Source of the DNA: DATIXD01 sp035518875
Lineage (GTDB): Bacteria > Pseudomonadota > Gammaproteobacteria > Methylococcales > Methylococcaceae
Length of the DNA: 13,099 nt
Reading direction: 5' to 3'
Assembly: GCA_035518875.1 (NCBI GenBank)
Contig: DATIXD010000325.1
Location: 1-13,099 of the forward strand
Under the pieces are notes generated by a model that was given only the letters and a program-made list of their open reading frames with translations, ran no database searches and had not been told where the DNA came from. The translations under genes were made by a program, and so were the position numbers. Shown here in pieces: positions 1 to 5,052 of this stretch. How positions within the stretch are numbered: the first letter of the stretch is position 1; the number at the start of each line of letters is the position of its first letter.

Positions 1-53
1 TCCAAAAGCGGTTTGTCTCTTTCCGCCACACCGCCAATTGTCGTTGCAGCCAT
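1..53 (-). CDS. pmoC: Particulate methane monooxygenase subunit C, N-terminus only (partial)
   Basis: The gene runs off the left edge; only 17 full codons are visible, reading MAATTIGGVAERDKPLL followed by GA (Asp or Glu). The ATG is set by a perfect GGAGGT ribosome site at 59-64 with 5-nt spacing. From memory, PmoC of Methylococcus capsulatus begins MAATTIGG and continues with a short variable stretch and PLLD, so the match covers the conserved start and the PLL(D) motif just before the first membrane helix. PmoC is an integral inner-membrane subunit of the copper-dependent enzyme that oxidises methane to methanol, and pmoC is the first gene of the pmoCAB operon, so pmoA and pmoB should lie to the left of this window. 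The call rests on 17 residues plus the unusually long, structured upstream region; the copper site and helices are outside the window. An unrelated protein with a similar start cannot be fully excluded. Confidence 0.78.
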   Translation of the reverse strand, partial: MAATTIGGVAERDKPLL

Positions 54-82
54 AAGTTACCTCCAAATTGATCCTCGGCTTC

Positions 83-157
83 GGACAGCTTTGCCTGTCC
101 TCAAGCCTGGTTTTATTGCCTCTTTCCCTTCGTTTCGTTCCCGCCGCTCAAAGCGGC
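83..157 (-). promoter_or_regulatory. Two stem-loops in the pmoC 5' leader
   Basis: Within the predicted untranslated leader of pmoC there are two perfect short hairpins: GCCGCT/AGCGGC with a 3-nt loop at 143-157, and GGACAG/CTGTCC with a 6-nt loop at 83-100. The second ends about 19 nt upstream of the GGAGGT ribosome site. They may affect mRNA stability or translation of this very highly expressed operon; neither resembles a riboswitch class I can name. Confidence 0.3.
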
Positions 158-175
158 CAGAACCCCGGTCCCTAC

Positions 176-198
176 GGTGTGCGACACTTTGTCACACC
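176..198. repeat. 23-bp dyad GGTGTG-N11-CACACC in the pmoC promoter
   Basis: GGTGTG at 176-181 and CACACC at 193-198 are perfect inverted 6-mers separated by 11 bp, with an inner GACA/TGTC pair. It overlaps the expected -10 region of the pmoC promoter, a typical place for an operator. No regulator is named; this is a shape-based inference. Confidence 0.35.
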
Positions 199-215
199 CC
201 TTCCCGGCTTGTCAA
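186..215 (-). promoter_or_regulatory. Candidate pmoC promoter (perfect -35 box, weak -10)
   Basis: On the minus strand a perfect TTGACA lies at 215-210. The best -10 at usual spacing is CAAAGT at 191-186 (18-nt spacer, 3 of 6 matches to TATAAT). This would start transcription near 178-180 and give a leader of roughly 125 nt before pmoC. The weak -10 lies inside a dyad at 176-198, which suggests that activity needs an activator or is blocked by a repressor. pmo operons are known to be copper-regulated and transcribed from a sigma70-type promoter upstream of pmoC; the exact boxes here are my inference. Confidence 0.4.
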
Positions 216-323
216 GACGAAAAACCCGCCCGACGAGCATTTTGGAAACAATAATTTTCCCCGCGATCCCTGGTCGATAGAGCATTTTCAGCATCAGAAA
301 CAATGCGCCTCTCGGGATACCGA

Positions 324-352
324 TTGTCATCAGTTCGTAACATAACTGTAAT
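324..352 (+). promoter_or_regulatory. Sigma70-type promoter of the porin gene
   Basis: TTGTCA (324-329, 5/6 matches) and TGTAAT (347-352, 5/6 matches) are separated by exactly 17 nt. The predicted start near 359 gives a leader of about 117 nt to the porin ATG. It is divergent from the pmoC promoter, with the two -35 boxes about 110 bp apart. Confidence 0.55.
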
Positions 353-475
353 TCGATCGTCACAGAGCCCCTCTACCCTGTGTAGCGTTCTGACCACCGT
401 TTGTTGCGCCGACACCGACCGAAGAGTGGGCCGCGCAAAGCGAACTGAATTGAGTAATGCCTCAGGGGGGGCCAT

Positions 476-2128
476 ATGAAACCGAACAAATTGCCAATCG
501 CCGTATTGGCTTTGATGGGTGGAGCCGTGATACCCGCACATGCGCTCGACCTTTATATGGACAGCAAGACCAAACAGCTTTACGCGGAACCGGGACCCGG
601 CCGCATCCCGCTGGGCACCTTCCAGCGCGTCGGGGAAGAGGGGATCGAGGAGAAGGTTCAAAAATCAGCCGCCGCCAAGGACGAAATCCAGAAAGAAGTG
701 AAAAAACAAGTCGAGGCAGCCACTAAAGCTCAGGTCGCCGAAAAGCCCGAAAAGGACGCTGCCCGGGTCAAGCTGGGCGCGAACGGCCTGGAGTTCGAGT
801 CCAACGACGGCAACTTCAAAACGAGGCTCGGCGGCCGAATTCAAGTTGACTCGCAGATCAACTGGAACGATCCGGACACTCCGCATGGCGCTGATCTCGC
901 CAACGGCGTGGGCTTCCGCCGGGCCCGTATCTACAACGAGGGCGTCTTCTTCAAGGATCACGCATACCGCTTTGAATACGACTTCGCTCGCAACAACGGC
1001 AACACGCAAGGCATCACCGACGCTTACTACCAGTACATCCACTACAAGCCGTTCCTGGTCACCATCGGTCAGCAGAACGAGGGCAAGAGCATGGAGTCGG
1101 TGATGAGCAACAATTACCTGACCTTCATTGAACGTTCACTGCCGAACAATGCCTTCATCGAACAGGGATCGAACAGCAAATACCAAATCGGTTTGACGGC
1201 GGAAACCTCCGACAAGGTATACGATTTGCCCTTTACCGCTCGGGGCGGCATCACCACCGAGTCGGTCGGCGCCCCAGGGCCGGGCAACAGCTCGGACAAT
1301 TCCCAGGGCACGAGCAACAGTTCCGGTGGCACCAACGCCAACGGCACCAACATCAACCGCAACGCGTTCAGCGGCGATACCAGCTATCAACTGGTTGGAC
1401 GCACAACGCTCCTGCCCTACAAGGATCACGACGGCAATCTTATTCACACCGGTGCCTGGGGTTCCTGGCGCAGCGTGAATAACAACTTCAACCCCGACGG
1501 CACGGTTAGAACCGGCGGCTGGAGGTACCAATCACAGCCGGACAGCGCCATTGACCGTACCAACTGGATCGATACCGGCAACCTGACCACGGCGAAGACG
1601 GCGACGAACCCGAGAGAGGTCAACAACATCGCCATGTTCGGCGCGGAACTCGCCGGCGTCTTCGGCCCCACCCACCTCGAGGCCGAATACATGCAGGCCC
1701 AAATTTCCGGCCACGGTTATTCCAGCAGCGATCTGCTTCAGGGCTTTTATGTACAAGGTGGCTGGTTCCTGACCGGCGAAACCCGCCCATACGACGAAAA
1801 GAAGGGCACGTGGGGTCGTCTTGTTCCGAAGAAGAATTTCCTCTTCGGCGATGGCTGGGGCGCGTGGGAAGTCGCGGCCCGCTACGATACCATGGACATG
1901 AACACCAAGCACATCAATGGCGGCTCCATCGACATCGGTACCTTGGCGATAAACTGGTATCTGACTCCCAAAGTGCGCCTGCTGACGGACTGGGTACACG
2001 TGTTCAGCACCAACACGGGCTCCGCCGGCAGTTGTTCGTTTCCCGACCAGGGCAAAAACGCAGGTATTGCCTGTTTCAACGGCTTGAGCCCGAATATTTG
2101 GCAGACGGCGGTACGAATCGACTTTTAA
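476..2128 (+). CDS. Outer-membrane porin, phosphate-selective OprP/OprO-like family
   Basis: The protein has 550 aa. A signal peptide covers about residues 1-23 (short basic start, hydrophobic core, AHA cleavage site). Residues about 52-95 are charged and rich in E, K, A and Q, probably a coiled coil, as in the N-terminal part of OprP-like porins. The barrel begins around residue 97 with alternating strands (GLEFESND, TRLGGRIQVD) and ends in VRIDF, a terminal Phe typical of substrates of the BAM assembly machinery. Residues 266-296 form a Ser/Asn/Gly/Thr-rich loop, probably surface-exposed. Two cysteines about 15 residues apart in a late loop (GSCSFP and IACFNG) could form a disulphide. The start is set by a G-rich site (AGGGGGGG) just before ATG. 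It is a single-gene unit between its own promoter and terminator. The substrate cannot be read from sequence; phosphate is the family default, not a demonstrated role. It sits head to head with pmoC. Confidence 0.85.
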   Translation: MKPNKLPIAVLALMGGAVIPAHALDLYMDSKTKQLYAEPGPGRIPLGTFQRVGEEGIEEKVQKSAAAKDEIQKEVKKQVEAATKAQVAEKPEKDAARVKLGANGLEFESNDGNFKTRLGGRIQVDSQINWNDPDTPHGADLANGVGFRRARIYNEGVFFKDHAYRFEYDFARNNGNTQGITDAYYQYIHYKPFLVTIGQQNEGKSMESVMSNNYLTFIERSLPNNAFIEQGSNSKYQIGLTAETSDKVYDLPFTARGGITTESVGAPGPGNSSDNSQGTSNSSGGTNANGTNINRNAFSGDTSYQLVGRTTLLPYKDHDGNLIHTGAWGSWRSVNNNFNPDGTVRTGGWRYQSQPDSAIDRTNWIDTGNLTTAKTATNPREVNNIAMFGAELAGVFGPTHLEAEYMQAQISGHGYSSSDLLQGFYVQGGWFLTGETRPYDEKKGTWGRLVPKKNFLFGDGWGAWEVAARYDTMDMNTKHINGGSIDIGTLAINWYLTPKVRLLTDWVHVFSTNTGSAGSCSFPDQGKNAGIACFNGLSPNIWQTAVRIDF

Positions 2129-2196
2129 TGTTTTTAATCATGTCCGGACCATTTCGGGGATGATCTGTCACATAATACAGAATCGTCCTCGAATGC

Positions 2197-2226
2197 AAAC
2201 CCCGCCTCGGCGGGGTTTTTTTATTT
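2197..2226 (+). terminator. Rho-independent terminator after the porin
   Basis: A perfect 10-bp stem AAACCCCGCC/GGCGGGGTTT with a 2-nt TC centre (2197-2218) runs directly into a T tract (2216-2222, then ATTT). It lies about 70 nt after the porin stop codon. Confidence 0.9.
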
Positions 2227-2339
2227 GCGCGCTGGACGACGGCCGACCTTAATAGTCGTATAGTAAAGGGCACCGTTACGCGGCGACAGCAGTCTGCCAA
2301 AACGTCACCACAAAGACCCCTCCAGGAAGATCAAATCTC

Positions 2340-2843
2340 ATGAGTACACTCGATCAAGTTCGCCATGGCTTCCAACACGCCTGGGATTCGCTGGCCGAAG
2401 GTTGGCATGCCCTCCGTCAACGAGCGGCCCACGCATTGACCCGCTTCACCCCTATTCACGCGGCCGACGAAACGCAAACTTTGCCCGCTCAGCTAATACA
2501 GAACGCCTCCCACTGGGGCGTCCTGGCCGCGGAACTGAAGGAAACCGAAGATAGGGTAGTGGTCAAACTCGAAGCGCCGGGCATGGACCCTGAAGACTTC
2601 GAAATCGATGTCGTCGACGACATCCTGGTCGTTCGCGGGCACAAGCATATCGAGAACGAGGCGGCGGATGGGCGCTATTATCTGCTGGAACGCGCCTACG
2701 GCGCTTTCGAGCGCGCCTTCCGCCTCCCGGCCGAGGTCGACCAGAACCAGGCGAGCGCCCAGTACAATCGCGGTGTGCTGACCATCTCCCTGCCCAAATC
2801 CGACCACAATATCTCGCGGCGGGTTGTCATCAGCAGCCAATGA
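2340..2843 (+). CDS. Small heat-shock protein, Hsp20/alpha-crystallin family
   Basis: The protein has 167 aa. It is an ATP-independent holdase that binds unfolding proteins in the cytoplasm and assembles into oligomers. The alpha-crystallin domain covers about residues 62-153 (KLEAPGMDPEDFEIDVVDD followed by LVVRG, then FRLPAEVD and the hallmark GVLTISLPK at 145-153). The N-terminal arm (1-60) is longish and Ala/His-rich with an amphipathic helix, and the short C-terminal tail carries a VVI motif that could serve as the I-x-I/V oligomer contact. The ATG follows AGGAAGA at 2324-2330 with a slightly long spacing. A TATAGT hexamer at 2259-2264 could be a -10 box, but no convincing sigma70 or sigma32 -35 box accompanies it. 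It follows the porin terminator, so it is a separate unit, and converges on the yfcH-like gene. Confidence 0.9.
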   Translation: MSTLDQVRHGFQHAWDSLAEGWHALRQRAAHALTRFTPIHAADETQTLPAQLIQNASHWGVLAAELKETEDRVVVKLEAPGMDPEDFEIDVVDDILVVRGHKHIENEAADGRYYLLERAYGAFERAFRLPAEVDQNQASAQYNRGVLTISLPKSDHNISRRVVISSQ

Positions 2844-2864
2844 ACTCGCCCTTCTCGCCGAACA

Positions 2865-2898
2865 GCGGGCTTAAGAGCCGGTTACAAACTTAGCCCGC
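2865..2898. terminator. Possible two-way stem-loop between hsp20 and the yfcH-like gene
   Basis: GCGGGCTtAA at 2865-2874 can pair with TTAGCCCGC at 2890-2898 with one bulge and a 15-nt loop. It lies just after the hsp20 stop and covers the stop codon of the convergent yfcH-like gene. There is no T tract on either side, so it is at best a weak terminator or an mRNA-end stabiliser. Confidence 0.3.
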
Positions 2899-3792
2899 AG
2901 CCAGGGCATCCCGTATCGCATCGTCCAGGGCGGCAAACGTAAACTTGAAGCCTGCTTCAAGCATGCGGCCCGGCACCACGCGCTGCCCACCCAGCAACAG
3001 GCCCGCCATTTCGCCCAGTGCCGACCGCAGGAACACCGCAGGAACCGGCAAAACGGCCGGACGTTTCAGCGCCCTAGCCAAAGACTCGGTAAACGCCCGA
3101 TTAGTGACGGGATTCGGCGCGGTGGCGTTGAACGCTCCACTCAGTTGCGGGGAGTTCAGCAGCATCGAAGTCATCGCCACATGATCGGCAAGATGAATCC
3201 AGGACATCCACTGGCGACCGTCGCCGATACGCCCACCCAAACCCAAGCGAAACGGCGGCAGCATGCGCTGGAGAAATCCGCCATGCCGTCCGATGACCAG
3301 ACCGGTTCGTAACAAGCAGACCCGGACGCCATGCTGCTCAGCCCCCTGAGCCGCCCGTTCCCACGCCAGACATAACGAGGCCCCGAAATCATTGCCAGGA
3401 ACGGCGTTCTCGTCGACAACCACATCGCCCCGGTCGCCGTAGTACCCGATCGCCGAGCCGCTGATCAGAACGGCGGGCTTTTGTTCGGCCGTACCGACAA
3501 ACTTGACGAGCCCTTCGGTGAGCTTGACCCGACTGTCCCAGAGTAACTGTTTGCGTCGGTCCGTCCAGCGGGGACCGAAAATCGGCTCCCCGGCGAGATT
3601 GATGATGGCATCGAAACGATCGCCGGGGGTCAGTTCAGCCAAATTGGAAATCGCGACGGCTCCTTCGCCGCAGAGCGCGGCAACCTTTCCCGACTGGCGA
3701 CTGAGAACAGTCAGACTGTGCCCCGCCTTTTGAAGGGTTTTGCACAACGCCCTGCCGATGAAACCGGTTCCTCCCGTGATCAGAATAGTCAT
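2890..3792 (-). CDS. yfcH: TIGR01777/YfcH-type NAD(P)-binding epimerase family protein
   Basis: The protein has 300 aa, the usual length for this family. It is an atypical extended short-chain dehydrogenase. The Rossmann nucleotide loop GGTGFIG is at residues 7-13, INLAGEPI at 64-71, SGSAIGYYGDRG at 111-122 (Tyr in the active-site region), and WMSWIHLAD at 195-203. A C-terminal DUF1731 module starts about residue 250, with RVVPGRMLEAGFKF at 271-284. The family (E. coli YfcH, plant and bacterial SulA-like homologues) has no firmly established substrate, so no reaction is assigned. The start follows an AAAGGGGCGAG purine-rich site. It is monocistronic as far as visible, convergent with hsp20, with a 309-bp upstream gap. 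Confidence 0.87.
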   Translation of the reverse strand: MTILITGGTGFIGRALCKTLQKAGHSLTVLSRQSGKVAALCGEGAVAISNLAELTPGDRFDAIINLAGEPIFGPRWTDRRKQLLWDSRVKLTEGLVKFVGTAEQKPAVLISGSAIGYYGDRGDVVVDENAVPGNDFGASLCLAWERAAQGAEQHGVRVCLLRTGLVIGRHGGFLQRMLPPFRLGLGGRIGDGRQWMSWIHLADHVAMTSMLLNSPQLSGAFNATAPNPVTNRAFTESLARALKRPAVLPVPAVFLRSALGEMAGLLLGGQRVVPGRMLEAGFKFTFAALDDAIRDALAAG

Positions 3793-3980
3793 TACTCGCC
3801 CCTTTTCGAGATCGAATCATCCGCCCGGTGCGGCATAAAACACCGCCGGGAATACGATGCAACCAAAAAGCCAGGTTCGCAACCACGGAAACGAAAGAAA
3901 CGCTTTTCGGCAACGCCAACAATCGAAGTTGGTACGCAAGGCGAGCTACCGAGAAGTGAACCCGTGCAAGCAGCTAACTT

Positions 3981-4020
3981 CTAGCGCTTAGCGCCCTTCT
4001 GGGCGTGGCTGAGCCGCTAG
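3981..4020. repeat. 40-bp imperfect palindrome (REP-like hairpin)
   Basis: The arms pair in three blocks: CTAGCG/CGCTAG (3981-3986 with 4015-4020), CTTAG/CTGAG with one G-T pair (3987-3991 with 4009-4013), and CGCCC/GGGCG around a TTCT loop (3992-3996 with 4001-4005); TGG (4006-4008) and one C are bulged. The size and loop are like repetitive extragenic palindromes, but only one copy is in this window, so repetition is not shown. Confidence 0.5.
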
Positions 4021-4047
4021 GGGCTCGAGGGGAGAAGAGGGGGTGGG
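4020..4047 (+). other. G-quadruplex motif
   Basis: Four G runs on the plus strand (GGGG 4020-4023, GGGG 4029-4032, GGGGG 4039-4043, GGG 4045-4047) are separated by loops of 5, 6 and 1 nt. This satisfies the standard G3+N1-7 rule. It fits exactly between the hairpin on its left and the inverted repeat on its right. Folding is not demonstrated by sequence alone. Confidence 0.45.
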
Positions 4048-4091
4048 TGGCAAGAATAGGAGAGATCGCTAAGGATGCCTATGCTTGCCAC
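4047..4091. repeat. 14-bp inverted repeat with 17-bp spacer
   Basis: GTGGCAAGaATAGG (4047-4060) pairs with CCTATgCTTGCCAC (4078-4091), 13 of 14 positions matching. It begins 10 bp past the stop codon of the 43-aa membrane protein gene on the minus strand. There is no T tract after it, so it is not a classical Rho-independent terminator; it may protect the 3' end of that mRNA or be half of a mobile or repeat element. Confidence 0.55.
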
Positions 4092-4101
4092 ATCGTGGGG
4101 C

Positions 4102-4233
4102 TTACTTTTTTTCTTGATCGTCGTCGGCGAAAACCCAACGGAAAAGGAAAACGCCAGCAGCGATCACCACGATGGTTACAACGATACCCACCGGGGATCT
4201 CATCTTTTCAACTAAATCGAGTATGGCACCCAT
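4102..4233 (-). CDS. Small single-span membrane protein, 43 aa, function unknown
   Basis: It is read on the minus strand from ATG at 4233 to TAA at 4104-4102. The order is an amphipathic start (MGAILDLVEKMRSPVG), one hydrophobic span at about residues 16-36 (IVVTIVVIAAGVFLF, then RWVF), and a strongly charged tail (ADDDQEKK). Support for a real gene: a good ribosome site AGGTAGG (4247-4241) 7 nt before the ATG, a promoter with a perfect TTGACA about 100 nt upstream, and a classical membrane-protein layout. The orientation is probably N-in with the acidic tail outside, though the Arg at the far end of the span makes this uncertain. I do not recognise the family. It is followed by the inverted repeat at 4047-4091. 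Confidence 0.7.
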   Translation of the reverse strand: MGAILDLVEKMRSPVGIVVTIVVIAAGVFLFRWVFADDDQEKK

Positions 4234-4312
4234 TTCTTGACCTACCTTAACGTGTTATTAAAAGGCGTTTAAATAGAGTTCAGACGACAATCTGACTACT
4301 ATCACCGCGCCT

Positions 4313-4340
4313 ATATTACCTTGTGTTCGCACCCTGTCAA
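4313..4340 (-). promoter_or_regulatory. Promoter of the 43-aa membrane protein gene
   Basis: On the minus strand TTGACA (4340-4335, 6/6) and TAATAT (4318-4313, 4/6) are 16 nt apart. The predicted start near 4306 leaves a leader of about 72 nt, which includes a short TCAGA/TCTGA stem (4280-4295). Upstream, at 4356-4382, lie repeated GTTCC/GGAAC half-sites including the perfect 10-bp palindrome GGAACGTTCC (4373-4382), a possible operator. Confidence 0.6.
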
Positions 4341-4432
4341 GTAAACCGTAGAGAAGTTCCTCGACAAACTCGGGAACGTTCCAACGCTTGGTTTCACAGT
4401 CGCCCGGAAGGCGATAGCCCCCCCAAAAAAAA

Positions 4433-4464
4433 CAATGCCCGCCCCCGCTTGGGGGCGGGCATTG
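4433..4464 (-). terminator. Strong Rho-independent terminator, minus strand
   Basis: A perfect 14-bp stem CAATGCCCGCCCCC/GGGGGCGGGCATTG with a 4-nt loop (4447-4450). On the minus strand it is followed by eight T residues (A run at 4425-4432 on the plus strand). The plus strand has no T tract after it, so direction is clear. It ends the transcript of the putative lipoprotein gene and insulates the downstream small-membrane-protein promoter. Confidence 0.92.
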
Positions 4465-4476
4465 GAAAGATTTGAA

Positions 4477-4567
4477 TCCTGAACGCTGTTCTTATTATGC
4501 CGCCAAGCACGTCACGCCGACGAACAGCCTTGCGACTCTAAGTTCAGGAGCAAGTTAGAACTTAGAG
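4477..4567 (-). repeat. Nested, mutually exclusive inverted repeats in the 3' region of the lipoprotein transcript
   Basis: Three perfect pairings are seen: CTCTAAGTTC/GAACTTAGAG (4536-4545 with 4558-4567, 12-nt loop, covering the lipoprotein stop codon), TCCTGAAC/GTTCAGGA (4477-4484 with 4542-4549), and GCTGTTC/GAACAGC (4485-4491 with 4522-4528). The last two stack end to end. The first competes with the second because both use 4542-4545. With the terminator at 4433-4464 this makes a compact structured RNA tail of about 135 nt. Confidence 0.5.
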
Positions 4568-4681
4568 GCTGGGGGAAACAGAGCTGGACAGCTTCTGCTT
4601 GTCACCATCGGGCGAGTTGCCGCAAGCAACCGTTCCGAGCGCGACCATCACCAGGCTGATAACGCAGAGCAGCTTTTTCAT
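4562..4681 (-). CDS. Putative very small lipoprotein, 39 aa, function unknown
   Basis: It starts at ATG 4681 behind an excellent ribosome site GAGGAGGA (4693-4686). The frame stays open upstream to 4825, but the earlier part has no ribosome site and contains the promoter, so the short start is chosen. The protein reads MKKLLCVISLVMVALGTVAC followed by a polar tail GNSPDGDKQKLSSSVSPSL. This is a lipoprotein-type signal sequence (two Lys, hydrophobic core, Cys at 20); the lipobox TVAC has Thr at -3 rather than the usual Leu, so processing is likely but not certain. The mature peptide would be only 20 residues, rich in Ser, Asp and Lys. The general plan recalls entericidin-like small lipoproteins, but the mature part does not match that family. 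The gene has its own promoter and terminator. Confidence 0.72.
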   Translation of the reverse strand: MKKLLCVISLVMVALGTVACGNSPDGDKQKLSSSVSPSL

Positions 4682-4732
4682 AAAATCCTCCTCAATTTGA
4701 ACAATTGAAAAATACGCTTTTATTTTAGGTAG

Positions 4733-4999
4733 TGCATAAAGCACGGTCTTTTTATAAAGAAGATTTTTGGAAATTGCAATAGGCATGCGACAAACGTTGC
4801 CGCCGCGAACGCACCCTCTCGCCAACCGCCTTCAGCTCCGGGGCCGCAATTCCCAACGACATCGCAGGGTCTGCCAGATCTAAACCGCCAACAGGACAAT
4901 CAGCCTGAAGCGCCTGCGAATCCGCCGAAGCCTTGCACACAGTACCTGGAGGACAAAGAGCCCAAGTTGCAGTCGCTTATATTTTCTGGCCGGCTGTAA
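4733..4999 (+). other. Open frame without a start codon; possible gene remnant
   Basis: The plus-strand frame through 4790 is open from 4733 to a TAA at 4997-4999 and reads as a Pro/Gln/Asn-rich protein (for example NAPSRQPPSAPGPQFP, then NRQQDNQPEAPANPPK, then PCTQYLEDKEPKLQS). It contains no ATG, GTG or TTG in frame, so as it stands it cannot be translated normally. It could be the 3' part of a decayed gene for an exported Pro-rich protein, or chance openness in GC-rich DNA. The left end overlaps the lipoprotein promoter on the other strand. It also covers most of the stretch upstream of icd, where I see no clear icd promoter. Confidence 0.22.
4751..4779 (-). promoter_or_regulatory. Promoter of the small lipoprotein gene
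   Basis: On the minus strand TTGCAA (4779-4774, 4/6) and TATAAA (4756-4751, 5/6) are exactly 17 nt apart in an AT-rich stretch. The predicted start near 4744 gives a leader of about 63 nt with a short GTGC/GCAC hairpin (4732-4744) right at its beginning. Confidence 0.6.
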
Positions 5000-5052
5000 G
5001 ATAATCGGTCAACGAATCACGAACCTTTACGAATTACCGAAGGAATTCCATC

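Larger units (their letters stand above)
3793..4101. other. Gap without a gene: yfcH upstream region and a structured element
   Basis: I see no credible coding sequence here. A weak minus-strand pair TTGCAT/TTTTAT (16-nt spacing, about 3808-3862 region) could drive the yfcH-like gene, but the -35 match is poor. The right third (3981-4091) is filled by a hairpin, a G-run cluster and a long inverted repeat, described separately. Confidence 0.5.

Noticed and set aside
13..345. Plus-strand open frame of 110 codons in the pmoC-porin control region
   Set aside because: No ribosome site, unlikely composition, and it lies across the pmoC promoter, leader and ribosome site.
212..661. Minus-strand open frame of 149 codons upstream of and antisense to the porin start
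   Set aside because: It overlaps the porin signal-peptide region in antisense, has no family motif and no ribosome site.
4005..4250. Plus-strand open frame of 81 codons
   Set aside because: It is antisense to the better supported 43-aa membrane protein and begins inside the hairpin/G-run element; composition is Arg/Pro-rich noise.
4752..4940. Minus-strand open frame of 62 codons upstream of the lipoprotein gene
   Set aside because: No ribosome site or recognisable motif; its end falls in the lipoprotein promoter.
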